NCBI GenBank assembly: GCA_005222975.1
Contig: NJBI01000038.1
Coordinates: 1-34,132 of the forward strand
From: Promethearchaeota archaeon Loki_b31
GTDB taxonomy: Archaea; Asgardarchaeota; Lokiarchaeia; Sigyniarchaeales; SOKP01
Length of the DNA: 34,132 bases
Direction of reading: 5' to 3'
Of this stretch, positions 8,768 to 16,377 are shown piece by piece. The stretch's first letter is position 1. Each line of letters opens with the position of its first letter. Under the pieces are notes generated by a model. The model was not told the origin of the DNA. It worked only from the letters and a program-made list of their open reading frames with translations, and did not search any database. Position numbers and translations under genes: made by a program.

Positions 8768-9709
8768 ATGGTAAAAATAAAAGAAGCATTAGAATCTTGT
8801 CAAGAAGAATTTTTTCTTCCAGGTAATTCTTGTTGTGCTGGTTGCGGTCTCGAAATTGCTCTACGATGGGCAATGAAAGCATTAGGACATAATACAGCGT
8901 TAGTAACGCCAGCTAGTTGTTTAAATGTAGTAGTAGGATTATGGCCTAAAGCTGCACCAAATTTTCCCTTTACAAACATGGCATTTGCAGCGGCAGCAGC
9001 GGCAGCAACTGGGATGTCTGCTGCCTTCAAAGCAAAGGATTATAGATTTCCAGGTAAAGTATGGGGGGAAATGACAACTCTAGTTTTTGCTGGAGATGGA
9101 GGTACGACAGACATTGGTATTCAAGGTCTAAGTGGAGCTGCTGAAAGGAATTCTGATTTTATTTATTGCTGTTACGATAACGAGGCCTACATGAATACAG
9201 GTATTCAGAGGTCATCAAGCACGCCTCATGGAGCTGTTACGACGACGACAACGCTTGGGAAAGAAAGGTACAAGAAAAATCTTCCAGCTATAATGGCAGC
9301 TCACGAGATTCCATATGTTGCCACATGTAGTGTTAGTGAACCGCTTGATCTTTACGATAAATTTAAGAAAGCAAAATCAATTAAGGGATGTAGATACATT
9401 CACATTCTAGCACCATGTCCACCAGGATGGGGATATCAATCCGAAAGTACAATTGAACTAGCGCGCTTGGCCGTTAAAACGGGTTCTTGGATATTATATG
9501 AGATTGAAAATGGTATAATGAAACTTTCAAAAAAGAGCCAACCACTATTAGACCCATCTAAGAGGACACCTTTGATCGAATATCTTTCGAATCAAAAAAG
9601 ATTCTCAAAACTTTCGGAAAAGGGTTTAATTGAACTACAAGAACGCCTTGATCGCAATTGGGAACGAATTACTGCTGAGTTAAGTTGTCAGGAAGGCTAC
9701 CAAAAATAG
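8768..9709 (+). CDS. porB: 2-oxoacid:ferredoxin oxidoreductase beta subunit (TPP-binding)
   Basis: This 313-aa subunit carries the thiamine diphosphate motif: GDGG at 109-112 and DNEAYMNTG at 137-145. Cysteines in CCAGCG (C23, C26) and at C51 are ligands of the proximal [4Fe-4S] cluster in this family. IQRSSSTPHGA and HILAPCPPGWG are typical PorB segments. It completes the operon; the next gene (TsaC/Sua5) starts 65 nt later and may be transcribed separately or by read-through. A GGTGA element near the end of porA may act as its ribosome-binding site. Confidence 0.95.
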   Translation: MVKIKEALESCQEEFFLPGNSCCAGCGLEIALRWAMKALGHNTALVTPASCLNVVVGLWPKAAPNFPFTNMAFAAAAAAATGMSAAFKAKDYRFPGKVWGEMTTLVFAGDGGTTDIGIQGLSGAAERNSDFIYCCYDNEAYMNTGIQRSSSTPHGAVTTTTTLGKERYKKNLPAIMAAHEIPYVATCSVSEPLDLYDKFKKAKSIKGCRYIHILAPCPPGWGYQSESTIELARLAVKTGSWILYEIENGIMKLSKKSQPLLDPSKRTPLIEYLSNQKRFSKLSEKGLIELQERLDRNWERITAELSCQEGYQK

Positions 9710-9774
9710 TCTTGAAATTATTACTCTCTTCATTTTCTATTATTAATTTAAATTTACATTTTTAACCAAATATT

Positions 9775-10443
9775 ATGGGTTTTTTAATTAAATTAGCGGG
9801 AAAAAAAATAGAAGAAATTGAATATTTTCTAGATATTGTAGTGGAAAACATAATAGAAGGAAAAGTTATCGCTTTTCCTACCAATTCTGTCTACGGGCTT
9901 GGATGTGATCCAACAAATCTAAATGCTATTGAAAAAATTTACGAAATAAAATTTCGAGAACGATCTAAAGGATTATTACTGTTAGTAGCTGATGTTGAAG
10001 AAGCTTCTAAAATTGCTGAGTTTAACATTTTAGGTAGAAAGCTAGCAGATCATTTTTGGCCTGGTCAACTAACCTTAATTTTAAAAAAAAAAGAACCAAA
10101 TATCATTCCTCCAGAAGTTACTGCTTCTCAGAATACTATTGGTATCCGTGTTCCTGAAAACGAGATCGTTTTACATATTTTAAAAAAGCTGAAATTAAAA
10201 GGATGTTTTGGTGGGATAATCGGAACTTCGGCAAACTATTCTGGAGAGACTGCATCTATTAGTGGAAGTGAAGTTGCGAAAAAATTTTTAACTCCTATTG
10301 ACTTAATAATTGATGGAGGAAAATCACAATCGAAAGTTCCTACGACAATCGTTGATTGTAGCTCAGAAAAGTTAAAATTATTGCGAATTGGGTTGATAAA
10401 AGAAGAAGATATCGAAAGCATTTTAAAAATAAAGGAAGATTAA
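9775..10443 (+). CDS. Threonylcarbamoyl-AMP synthase (TsaC/Sua5/YrdC family)
   Basis: This 222-aa YrdC-domain protein makes threonylcarbamoyl-AMP from threonine, bicarbonate and ATP, the first step of tRNA t6A37 synthesis. The active-site strand is IAFPTNSVYGLGCDP (about 32-46), followed by a basic KFRERSKG segment in place of the common K-x-R motif. GTSANYSGE is the second typical loop. It is YrdC-only; the extra C-terminal Sua5 domain is missing. KEOPS subunits Cgi121 and Pcc1, which use its product, are encoded 1 and 6 kb downstream on the other strand. Confidence 0.9.
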   Translation: MGFLIKLAGKKIEEIEYFLDIVVENIIEGKVIAFPTNSVYGLGCDPTNLNAIEKIYEIKFRERSKGLLLLVADVEEASKIAEFNILGRKLADHFWPGQLTLILKKKEPNIIPPEVTASQNTIGIRVPENEIVLHILKKLKLKGCFGGIIGTSANYSGETASISGSEVAKKFLTPIDLIIDGGKSQSKVPTTIVDCSSEKLKLLRIGLIKEEDIESILKIKED

Positions 10444-10459
10444 ATATGGGGAGTATAAT

Positions 10460-10990
10460 TTGAACAACTTTAATTTATTGATCTCCACCTCAAGATATAA
10501 CGAGACAAACGCAAAAGCAGAAATCTGGTTTACTCTGTTAATGTGTGGCGACAAATACCCCATTATTTCAGGGATAAAGTATCCTGGATTGATAACAGCA
10601 CTAACTAATATTGATAGTAAAGAAGTTATTTATAAAATTAAAAAGATAATAGAAAATGATTCTAATTTTTTTCAGTTCATTTTAAAAATTATTCCAATTG
10701 ATTATATTTGTGAAACTAATATTAAAACTATCAAAGAATTCGTAGAGAAATATTATCGTATCTATATTAATGAAGATCAGTCGTTTAAGATTGAGTTAAT
10801 ACGTAGGAAAAATGAGCTAGTAGAAAGAGACACTGTTATTGAATCGATTGCTAAAATTGTTAATAATAAAGTTAATTTGGATAATCCAGACAAAATTATA
10901 AGAATAGAAATCCTTGGAAATGTTACTGGAATTTCTTTTTTAAATCCAGACGATTTAATTAGAATTATTAATAAGTTCAATAGGCTCTAA
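10460..10990 (+). CDS. THUMP-domain protein (Tan1-like, RNA binding)
   Basis: This 176-aa protein opens with FNLLISTSRYNETNAKAEIW and contains EVIYKIKKII and FILKIIPIDYICET, the pattern of archaeal THUMP-domain proteins related to yeast Tan1. Tan1 assists acetylation of C12 in tRNA-Ser and tRNA-Leu; the archaeal role is inferred. No methyltransferase or thiouridylase domain is attached. The start is TTG, supported by GGGGAG 6 nt upstream. It follows the TsaC gene by 16 nt, so the two tRNA-modification genes are probably cotranscribed. Its 3' end overlaps that of the convergent Cgi121 gene by 4 nt. Confidence 0.75.
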   Translation: MNNFNLLISTSRYNETNAKAEIWFTLLMCGDKYPIISGIKYPGLITALTNIDSKEVIYKIKKIIENDSNFFQFILKIIPIDYICETNIKTIKEFVEKYYRIYINEDQSFKIELIRRKNELVERDTVIESIAKIVNNKVNLDNPDKIIRIEILGNVTGISFLNPDDLIRIINKFNRL

Positions 10991-11643
10991 TTAGATCTCG
11001 TTTTCTCTAAACTTAACAAAGCCATTTCTTCACATACTAAATCGTTTAAAGCTTTAAACAGATTAACGATATTTTTCTCGTTCGGTTCTATGTAATTTAT
11101 TTTAATTCCATATGACTTTAACACAGTTAAAATTTGCTTATTAGAAAAATTAAAATAATTTTTAATGATTTTGTATTTTTCTATAGACATCTCTTCTAAA
11201 TTTAAACTCATATCTTTAGAACCTAAATACTTATTTACTTCCAAATTAATTTGCTTAATGTTATTTTTCGAGGAGATTATACAAAAACTAATTCTACGAT
11301 TATTAATATTATAATTATCTATCCCAAAATCTTCGAGACCTAACTTAATTTGCCTTTTAGCAGCCAAATATAAAAAAAATTCAATATTTTTTTTATTTGA
11401 AATATTAGTTTTATTAAAAAAAGCGTTTTGCACGAAATAACAAGCGTGAAATATATGTTCTTTATTTAGAATATACTTTTCGTTGAAAAATTGTAATATA
11501 GTGTCTTTATGATTTTTTTGTATAACTTCAATTAATTTTAATAGTTTATCTAGAGATAATTCTTCTGGATCAACCTCAATTTGATTAATTCCTACGCAAT
11601 ACTTAAGATTTTCGGTTAAACATTTAAAAGAATTTATGATCAT
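10987..11643 (-). CDS. cgi121: KEOPS complex subunit Cgi121
   Basis: This is a 218-aa protein from the ATG at 11643. That start overlaps the upstream EcfT stop as ATGA and has GGAG 9 nt upstream, so I prefer it to an ATG 15 nt earlier. KEHIFHACYFVQNAF, NIEFFLYLAAKRQIKLGLEDFGI and the C-terminal LVCEEMALLSLE are hallmarks of Cgi121. In KEOPS it binds Bud32 and recruits the tRNA 3' end for t6A37 formation. About 50 residues between the core and the last helix make it longer than most archaeal homologues (about 150 aa). It is the last gene of an operon with ECF transporter genes. Identification is by motif only. Confidence 0.75.
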   Translation of the reverse strand: MIINSFKCLTENLKYCVGINQIEVDPEELSLDKLLKLIEVIQKNHKDTILQFFNEKYILNKEHIFHACYFVQNAFFNKTNISNKKNIEFFLYLAAKRQIKLGLEDFGIDNYNINNRRISFCIISSKNNIKQINLEVNKYLGSKDMSLNLEEMSIEKYKIIKNYFNFSNKQILTVLKSYGIKINYIEPNEKNIVNLFKALNDLVCEEMALLSLEKTRSN

Positions 11644-12416
11644 ACAGGTAAACTCCATCTAAACCATAATGGCATTGAAATAAAGTGGATCTTGATAAAA
11701 ATTAGAGTAATCGAAAACAAAATCAAATATATCGTAAATATCCAATCTTTAGTTGAATATTTAATAGTAAAATAAAAAGTACGCTCCTTTTTACTTCCAA
11801 AACCCCTTGATTCCAGAGCCTCTGCGACGTTAAAAGCTCTTTTTATAGAGCTTATTATTAGAGGGACTAAGAGAGGAAATAGATTTTTTATTTGATTAAT
11901 AATGCCTTTTTTTTGCATTTCATAACCTCGACTCTGTTGAGCGTCCATAATATTTTGAGCCTCTATTGCAATCGTTGGTACGAATCTAAAAGCTAATGAA
12001 AAGGCAAATGCATATTCATAGGAAATCTTCATAGAAATCAAAGAAAGAGTCAAATCATTTGGGTCGACAGTTAAGAAAAACAATGAAAATGCTGAAATCA
12101 TTATGGAGATTCTTAAAATCATGGCAAATGCAAATGATAACCCCCTGTCCTTGATAAATAGGGTGTTCAAAACAATTATAAAAATATAGAGAAAGGACAT
12201 TCCTTTGATACTTTTTAACCATTGTTTAAATAAGCGTCCTAAAAGTATTATGGGTAGTAAAGTTATTAAAATTAATATTAAAGGGACAATTTCTTGGAAC
12301 AACAAGGCGTTAATAGTGTATGTTATTGCTAACAATAATTTAGTTCTTGGATCTAGATTATGTAAAAAAGTATCTTTTTTCAAAAATTTGAATGCACTGA
12401 GAAATTCTAAAGACAT
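11640..12416 (-). CDS. ecfT: ECF transporter transmembrane subunit EcfT
   Basis: This 258-aa membrane protein opens with FLKKDTFLHNLDPRTKLLLAI, the DPRxK motif of the EcfT/CbiQ family, followed by hydrophobic helices. The two coupling helices with the A-R-G motifs are present: AQQSRGYEM and AEALESRGFG. These transmit ATP hydrolysis by the two EcfA subunits to a substrate-binding S component for vitamin or metal uptake. The gene abuts the EcfA gene (stop and start adjacent at 12416/12417) and overlaps Cgi121 by 4 nt. No S component is visible in the window. Confidence 0.92.
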   Translation of the reverse strand: MSLEFLSAFKFLKKDTFLHNLDPRTKLLLAITYTINALLFQEIVPLILILITLLPIILLGRLFKQWLKSIKGMSFLYIFIIVLNTLFIKDRGLSFAFAMILRISIMISAFSLFFLTVDPNDLTLSLISMKISYEYAFAFSLAFRFVPTIAIEAQNIMDAQQSRGYEMQKKGIINQIKNLFPLLVPLIISSIKRAFNVAEALESRGFGSKKERTFYFTIKYSTKDWIFTIYLILFSITLIFIKIHFISMPLWFRWSLPV

Positions 12417-13292
12417 TTATAGACGACCCTCGGGCATAGTTGTTGTTTTATTTTCCAAATAATTGTTAAGAAAATTTATCATTTCTTGCTCCTTTACAAC
12501 TTCTTTAGGGACGTCAATTCCAATTTTTTGAAGTTCTATTCTAAGTTGATAAATTTGTGGCATAATTAGCGATGAGTTTTCTACTAAAAATTCATTAGTA
12601 AGAATATTTTTTGTTGGGCCATCAGCAATAATTCTTCCTTTGCTCATTAAAACAGTCCTTGGGGAGTGCTCTATAGTAAATTCTATACTATGAGTTACTA
12701 CAATTATTGTTTTCCCCTTTTTCAATTCATTATGTATTAATTTAACAAAAAATCTAATTTCTTTTGCATCCTGACCCAATGTTGGCTCGTCAAAAACTAA
12801 AATTTCGGGGTCGCGGCATATAATTGAAGCAATAGCTATTTTTTTTGATTCTCCACCAGATAGGTTTAATGGCGATCGCTTTCGATACTTTTCAAGATTA
12901 AATTCTTTTAATACTTTATCAACTTTTATCTGAATTTCTTCTCTGTCCAAATTAAGATTTTTCAACGAAAATTTAATTTCATCCTCAACTGTGTTAGAAA
13001 ATAGTTGATGTGAAGGATTTTGAAAAATAATTCCTACTTTTTTAGATAAAGTAGCAATAGTTTTAGAGTCGATATTTTCACCCTCTAAAAAAATTTCTCC
13101 CTTAGTAGGACGGATTAAGCCGTTAATAGTTCGAATTAATGTCGTTTTTCCCGCTCCGTTTTGTCCCATTATTGCTACAAACTCGCCTTTATTGATATTG
13201 AGAGAGACTTTTCTTAATGCTACCGTCCCATTTGAATAAACATATTCAACATCATGCATCATTATTAAAGGTAACGAGTTATTTTCTTTCAT
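12417..13292 (-). CDS. ecfA: ECF transporter ATPase (EcfA)
   Basis: This 291-aa ABC ATPase has Walker A GQNGAGKTT (about 43-51), Q-loop FQNPSHQLF, signature LSGGESKKIAIA and Walker B LVFDEPT with a switch His in VVTHS. FQNPSHQLF is characteristic of EcfA/CbiO proteins. The C-terminal 60-70 residues form the extra dimerisation region. It would pair with the second EcfA encoded 12 nt upstream in the transcript and with EcfT directly downstream. Unlike the usual LSGGQ, the signature Gln is Glu-Ser here, which is common among EcfA proteins. Confidence 0.93.
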   Translation of the reverse strand: MKENNSLPLIMMHDVEYVYSNGTVALRKVSLNINKGEFVAIMGQNGAGKTTLIRTINGLIRPTKGEIFLEGENIDSKTIATLSKKVGIIFQNPSHQLFSNTVEDEIKFSLKNLNLDREEIQIKVDKVLKEFNLEKYRKRSPLNLSGGESKKIAIASIICRDPEILVFDEPTLGQDAKEIRFFVKLIHNELKKGKTIIVVTHSIEFTIEHSPRTVLMSKGRIIADGPTKNILTNEFLVENSSLIMPQIYQLRIELQKIGIDVPKEVVKEQEMINFLNNYLENKTTTMPEGRL

Positions 13293-13304
13293 AGCCTTTT
13301 TAAT

Positions 13305-14144
13305 TTAATTGATAGTTTTTAATAAATTAATAGCATCTTGAATCGATATTGGAATATTTTGTCCAAATAAATTTCTTTTTTTCAATTTATTAAAAATTGA
13401 ATATATTTTTGGTTTATTGATATTTAAATTCTCAAAAATGTCATCACCAATTATCTTATTTTTATTGTCGTAAGCGATAACCTCACCTTCTTTCATCAAG
13501 ATTATATCATCCACAATTGGGACAAGTAAGTCCATTCGATGTTCGCTAATTATAACGGTAATTTTCTTTTCAATTTGGATTTTTTTCAATAAAGTAATTA
13601 TTTTTTGAGCAAAAAAAGGGTCTAAATTTGCGGTAGGCTCGTCTAGAACGATAATTTTAGGCTCTAATACTAAAATTGAAGCAATAGCAACTCGTTGTTG
13701 CTCACCGCCACTAATCTCAAAAGGTGCTTTATCCATTATGTTTTCAATTTCAGTAATTTCTACAACTTCTTCAATTCTTTCTTTAATAACATCCCTCGAA
13801 AATCCAAGGTTTTCCAAGCCAAAAGCAATTTCGTGTTCTACATTCATTGCAATTAATTGGTTTTCAGGATTTTGAAATACAATTCCAATATCTTTAGATA
13901 AACTCGATATAGATGTTTCAGTAGTATTTTTTCCTGAGATTTCCACAGATCCCTTATAATAACCCGCATAAAATTGTGGGATTAACCCATTCATGCATCT
14001 GATTAACGAAGTTTTTCCAGATCCAGTCTCTCCGGCTAACAAAATAAATTTATTAGATTCAATTTTTAAATTAATATTATTTAAAGCATATTCTTCGTTT
14101 CCTTTGTATCGAAAATGAAAATTGCTAAATTTAATTAGGCTCAT
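13305..14144 (-). CDS. ecfA: ECF transporter ATPase (second EcfA)
   Basis: This 279-aa ABC ATPase has Walker A GETGSGKTS (about 37-45), Q-loop FQNPENQL, signature ISGGEQQRVAIA, Walker B IVLDEPT and switch His in IISEHR. It is clearly diverged from the downstream ATPase, so the two probably act as a heterodimer, as in ECF modules with EcfA1 and EcfA2. It is preceded 30 nt upstream by the DHH phosphoesterase gene on the same strand, so the ECF genes are probably read as an extension of the eL43-Pcc1-prefoldin transcript. Confidence 0.93.
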   Translation of the reverse strand: MSLIKFSNFHFRYKGNEEYALNNINLKIESNKFILLAGETGSGKTSLIRCMNGLIPQFYAGYYKGSVEISGKNTTETSISSLSKDIGIVFQNPENQLIAMNVEHEIAFGLENLGFSRDVIKERIEEVVEITEIENIMDKAPFEISGGEQQRVAIASILVLEPKIIVLDEPTANLDPFFAQKIITLLKKIQIEKKITVIISEHRMDLLVPIVDDIILMKEGEVIAYDNKNKIIGDDIFENLNINKPKIYSIFNKLKKRNLFGQNIPISIQDAINLLKTIN

Positions 14145-14174
14145 TATATAAGGATATCTACATATCTTTTTGCT

Positions 14175-15182
14175 TTATAACGGTTGATAATTAATTAAAG
14201 TTCGCTTTATATTATCTACTATTTCGTTAAGATTACGCTCTAAATCATTCTCGCCGTTTAAAGTCGCAGCGCCATCATGTCCGCCACCATCTGCATTACT
14301 TATTCCATTTAAAATTTTCCCAAGATGCAACCCAGTTTTTAAACATACATTTTTTTTTGCTCGAGCGCTGATTCTATATTTAGATTTTTCTTTTGTATAA
14401 ACAATTCCAACATCAAATCCAACTTTTATTAAAGTTGAAGCAACGGAAGCGCTAAAACTACTAACTTGTGAAATACCAATTAACCAACTATCAACTCGAA
14501 TTAGTTTAGCTCTTTGCAACCCTTTAATACTTGCAATTTTTTTAGAGATATCAGTTTCGTTCTCTAATAAAAGTAGAACATCTTGAAAATCAATTTCATC
14601 TTGCAAAATATTTAATAAATGCTTGATAGTCTCGGTATTTCCATATTTAAGAAACCCTGAATCGGTTAATATTGCCGATATTAAAAGATATTTGTATGGG
14701 ATTGGAAGATCGAAGTTATAATTATCAATTAACTCTAATATTATCTCTGCTGTCGAAGAATAATTTTCAAATATTAAATTTAATGATGTTATATTTCCTC
14801 CATAATTCTTTTTTAAATCTAGATGATGATCTACAAAAATAAAGGGGACATCCAAATTTAAAGTACTTAACAATTTTATTTGTTCTAAATTATTTGAGTC
14901 GACTATTACTATAATGTCAATATTCGAGAAGTTTTCGTCATTTTTAGAAGGAAAATTAAAGTCTGGAAATTTTTGGAGAAATTTTACCACGAAATTTTTA
15001 GTATATTTAGATAATTTTGAGAATGTCAAAAATATATTTTGATTTGTAAAAAAATTCTCACAAAAGAATTTTAAAACTAAAGCAGACACAAAACCGTCAA
15101 GATCAGCTGAATCATGAGTGGCAATTAAGAGATTTTTTCCCTTTAAATAATTTAAAAAATCTTCTTTTTTAGAATTAAGCAT
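14175..15182 (-). CDS. DHH-family phosphoesterase
   Basis: This is a 335-aa protein from the ATG at 15182 (MLNSKKEDFL). A longer frame upstream would run through the end of prefoldin beta and is rejected. The N-terminal DHH domain has THDSADLDG (22-30) and VDHH; the C-terminal DHHA1 domain ends in GGGHDGAATLNG. The family hydrolyses phosphodiesters in short oligonucleotides, pAp or nucleic acid ends (NrnA/RecJ relatives) with Mn. In archaea such genes commonly lie near prefoldin beta and Pcc1, as here. The exact substrate cannot be read from the sequence. Confidence 0.88.
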   Translation of the reverse strand: MLNSKKEDFLNYLKGKNLLIATHDSADLDGFVSALVLKFFCENFFTNQNIFLTFSKLSKYTKNFVVKFLQKFPDFNFPSKNDENFSNIDIIVIVDSNNLEQIKLLSTLNLDVPFIFVDHHLDLKKNYGGNITSLNLIFENYSSTAEIILELIDNYNFDLPIPYKYLLISAILTDSGFLKYGNTETIKHLLNILQDEIDFQDVLLLLENETDISKKIASIKGLQRAKLIRVDSWLIGISQVSSFSASVASTLIKVGFDVGIVYTKEKSKYRISARAKKNVCLKTGLHLGKILNGISNADGGGHDGAATLNGENDLERNLNEIVDNIKRTLINYQPL

Positions 15183-15198
15183 AAAAATATTAAATATA

Positions 15199-15555
15199 TT
15201 ATTGATTTTGTAAATCTTCTTGAAGAGATCTCTGCATGTTCTCAAAAGTGCTCTTGGTTCTTTCGATTTTTTGAGCAAGCGTTTTAGATTGCATGGTTAG
15301 AGTTTCTTTATTAGATTTTTTCTCGTCAAGTAGTTTGTCTCGAGTGCTTTTTACCATCACGCCACCAATACTCTTGTAAACAGGTGTATCTGGAGTAGCT
15401 TCAGTTAGACTTTCTATTGCTAGTTCTGTTTCTCTAATATTACTATCAATTTGTAACTTCTGTTGTGTAAGGATCTCTAAGGTTTGACCAAATTGAGTTA
15501 GAGTTTGAAATTTCTTCTTTGTTTCTTCATTTAATGATTCAAAATTTATTGTCAA
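15199..15555 (-). CDS. pfdB: Prefoldin beta subunit
   Basis: This 118-aa protein consists of two long heptad-rich coiled-coil stretches (about 1-50 and 75-115) joined by a beta-hairpin region around VYKSIGGVMVKST, the fold and length of archaeal prefoldin beta. Four beta and two alpha subunits form a jellyfish-shaped cochaperone that hands unfolded proteins to the thermosome. It follows Pcc1 by 53 nt in the conserved archaeal order eL43, Pcc1, prefoldin beta. Confidence 0.93.
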   Translation of the reverse strand: MTINFESLNEETKKKFQTLTQFGQTLEILTQQKLQIDSNIRETELAIESLTEATPDTPVYKSIGGVMVKSTRDKLLDEKKSNKETLTMQSKTLAQKIERTKSTFENMQRSLQEDLQNQ

Positions 15556-15608
15556 CGATAATCACATAATATTTTTTATAATAGAAAATGAAATTTCTAA
15601 TATCAAAT

Positions 15609-15878
15609 TTACGAATTTTCAACAATTTTTAGCGTATTATCAATAACCTTTCCGAAACTGATTATCTCATTAATACTTGCCCTGAAAGCAGTGATATCGT
15701 TGCTATTGATTTGAAATATTAACGAATATTTCTCTTTTTTCATCGCTATTGTAGATCTTTTCGATTTCACTATATTAAATTCAGGTAAAAATGAGTTATA
15801 AGAAATATCGCACAGTTTAGAAGTTTTAAATTTAAGCTCTAAAGTAGATTTTATTGTATAAAAATTATTTTTATTCAT
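15609..15878 (-). CDS. pcc1: KEOPS complex subunit Pcc1
   Basis: This 89-aa protein contains NSFLPEFNIVKSKRSTIAM and the C-terminal DITAFRASINEIISFGKVID, matching the Pcc1 pattern (...PE...R...L.I.A.D...RAS.NS...L). Pcc1 dimerises and bridges two Kae1-Bud32-Cgi121 units in the t6A37-forming KEOPS complex. Its start overlaps the eL43 stop by 1 nt, so the two are translationally coupled. Position between eL43 and prefoldin beta is typical for archaea and strengthens the call for this short, fast-evolving protein. Confidence 0.85.
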   Translation of the reverse strand: MNKNNFYTIKSTLELKFKTSKLCDISYNSFLPEFNIVKSKRSTIAMKKEKYSLIFQINSNDITAFRASINEIISFGKVIDNTLKIVENS

Positions 15879-16168
15879 TATTCTTCAATTACTTCTGATT
15901 CTCTTTGTTTTCGCTTCGCTATTCTAAAGGACTCTGCGCCTCGAGGTGTTTGTGTGTTATATGCCCCTCCTGTAAATTTAGCATTACATTTTTTACAATG
16001 CCATATACCAGTCGAAATTCTATGGATCGATCCTCTTGTTTCGCAACGAGGGCATTTTAAATTTCCACCTTTTTGTTTTTCCATGATTAGTCTCCATTTT
16101 TTACGAACATTAGAGCCATAGCGAGCTCCGAAAGTGGCGGAAAGACCGGTTTTTTTCGTTTTACCCAT
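15878..16168 (-). CDS. rpl37ae: 50S ribosomal protein L37Ae (eL43)
   Basis: This 96-aa zinc-ribbon ribosomal protein has C39-x2-C42 ... C58-x2-C61 and the N-terminal MGKTKKTGLSATFGARYG expected for eL43. The ATG at 16168 is preferred over a GTG three codons upstream because it gives the family N-terminus. It is the first gene of the long minus-strand operon ending with Cgi121. In many archaea the RNA polymerase subunit P gene lies directly after it; here Pcc1 follows with no room for rpoP. Confidence 0.96.
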   Translation of the reverse strand: MGKTKKTGLSATFGARYGSNVRKKWRLIMEKQKGGNLKCPRCETRGSIHRISTGIWHCKKCNAKFTGGAYNTQTPRGAESFRIAKRKQRESEVIEE

Positions 16169-16377
16169 AAATATCACTAATTTCTTTTAATATGTTGTGT
16201 TTAAATAAAAACTACTATAAACTTTAAATTTTTCCAATTAAGAAAAATCAATTTCCCCTAAATTCGTTAATTTCTAGTTTAAGTCAAATTAACTTTTATA
16301 AACAACTTTAAACAAAGATGTATTAAAGTTTTTAATTTAAAATTAGAATCATATACAAAATTTTATGGTGGATTTAT

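Noticed and set aside
15183..15278. Longer N-terminus of the DHH phosphoesterase
   Set aside because: It would overlap 80 nt of prefoldin beta and its sequence is an out-of-frame reading of that gene; the ATG at 15182 gives the family start.
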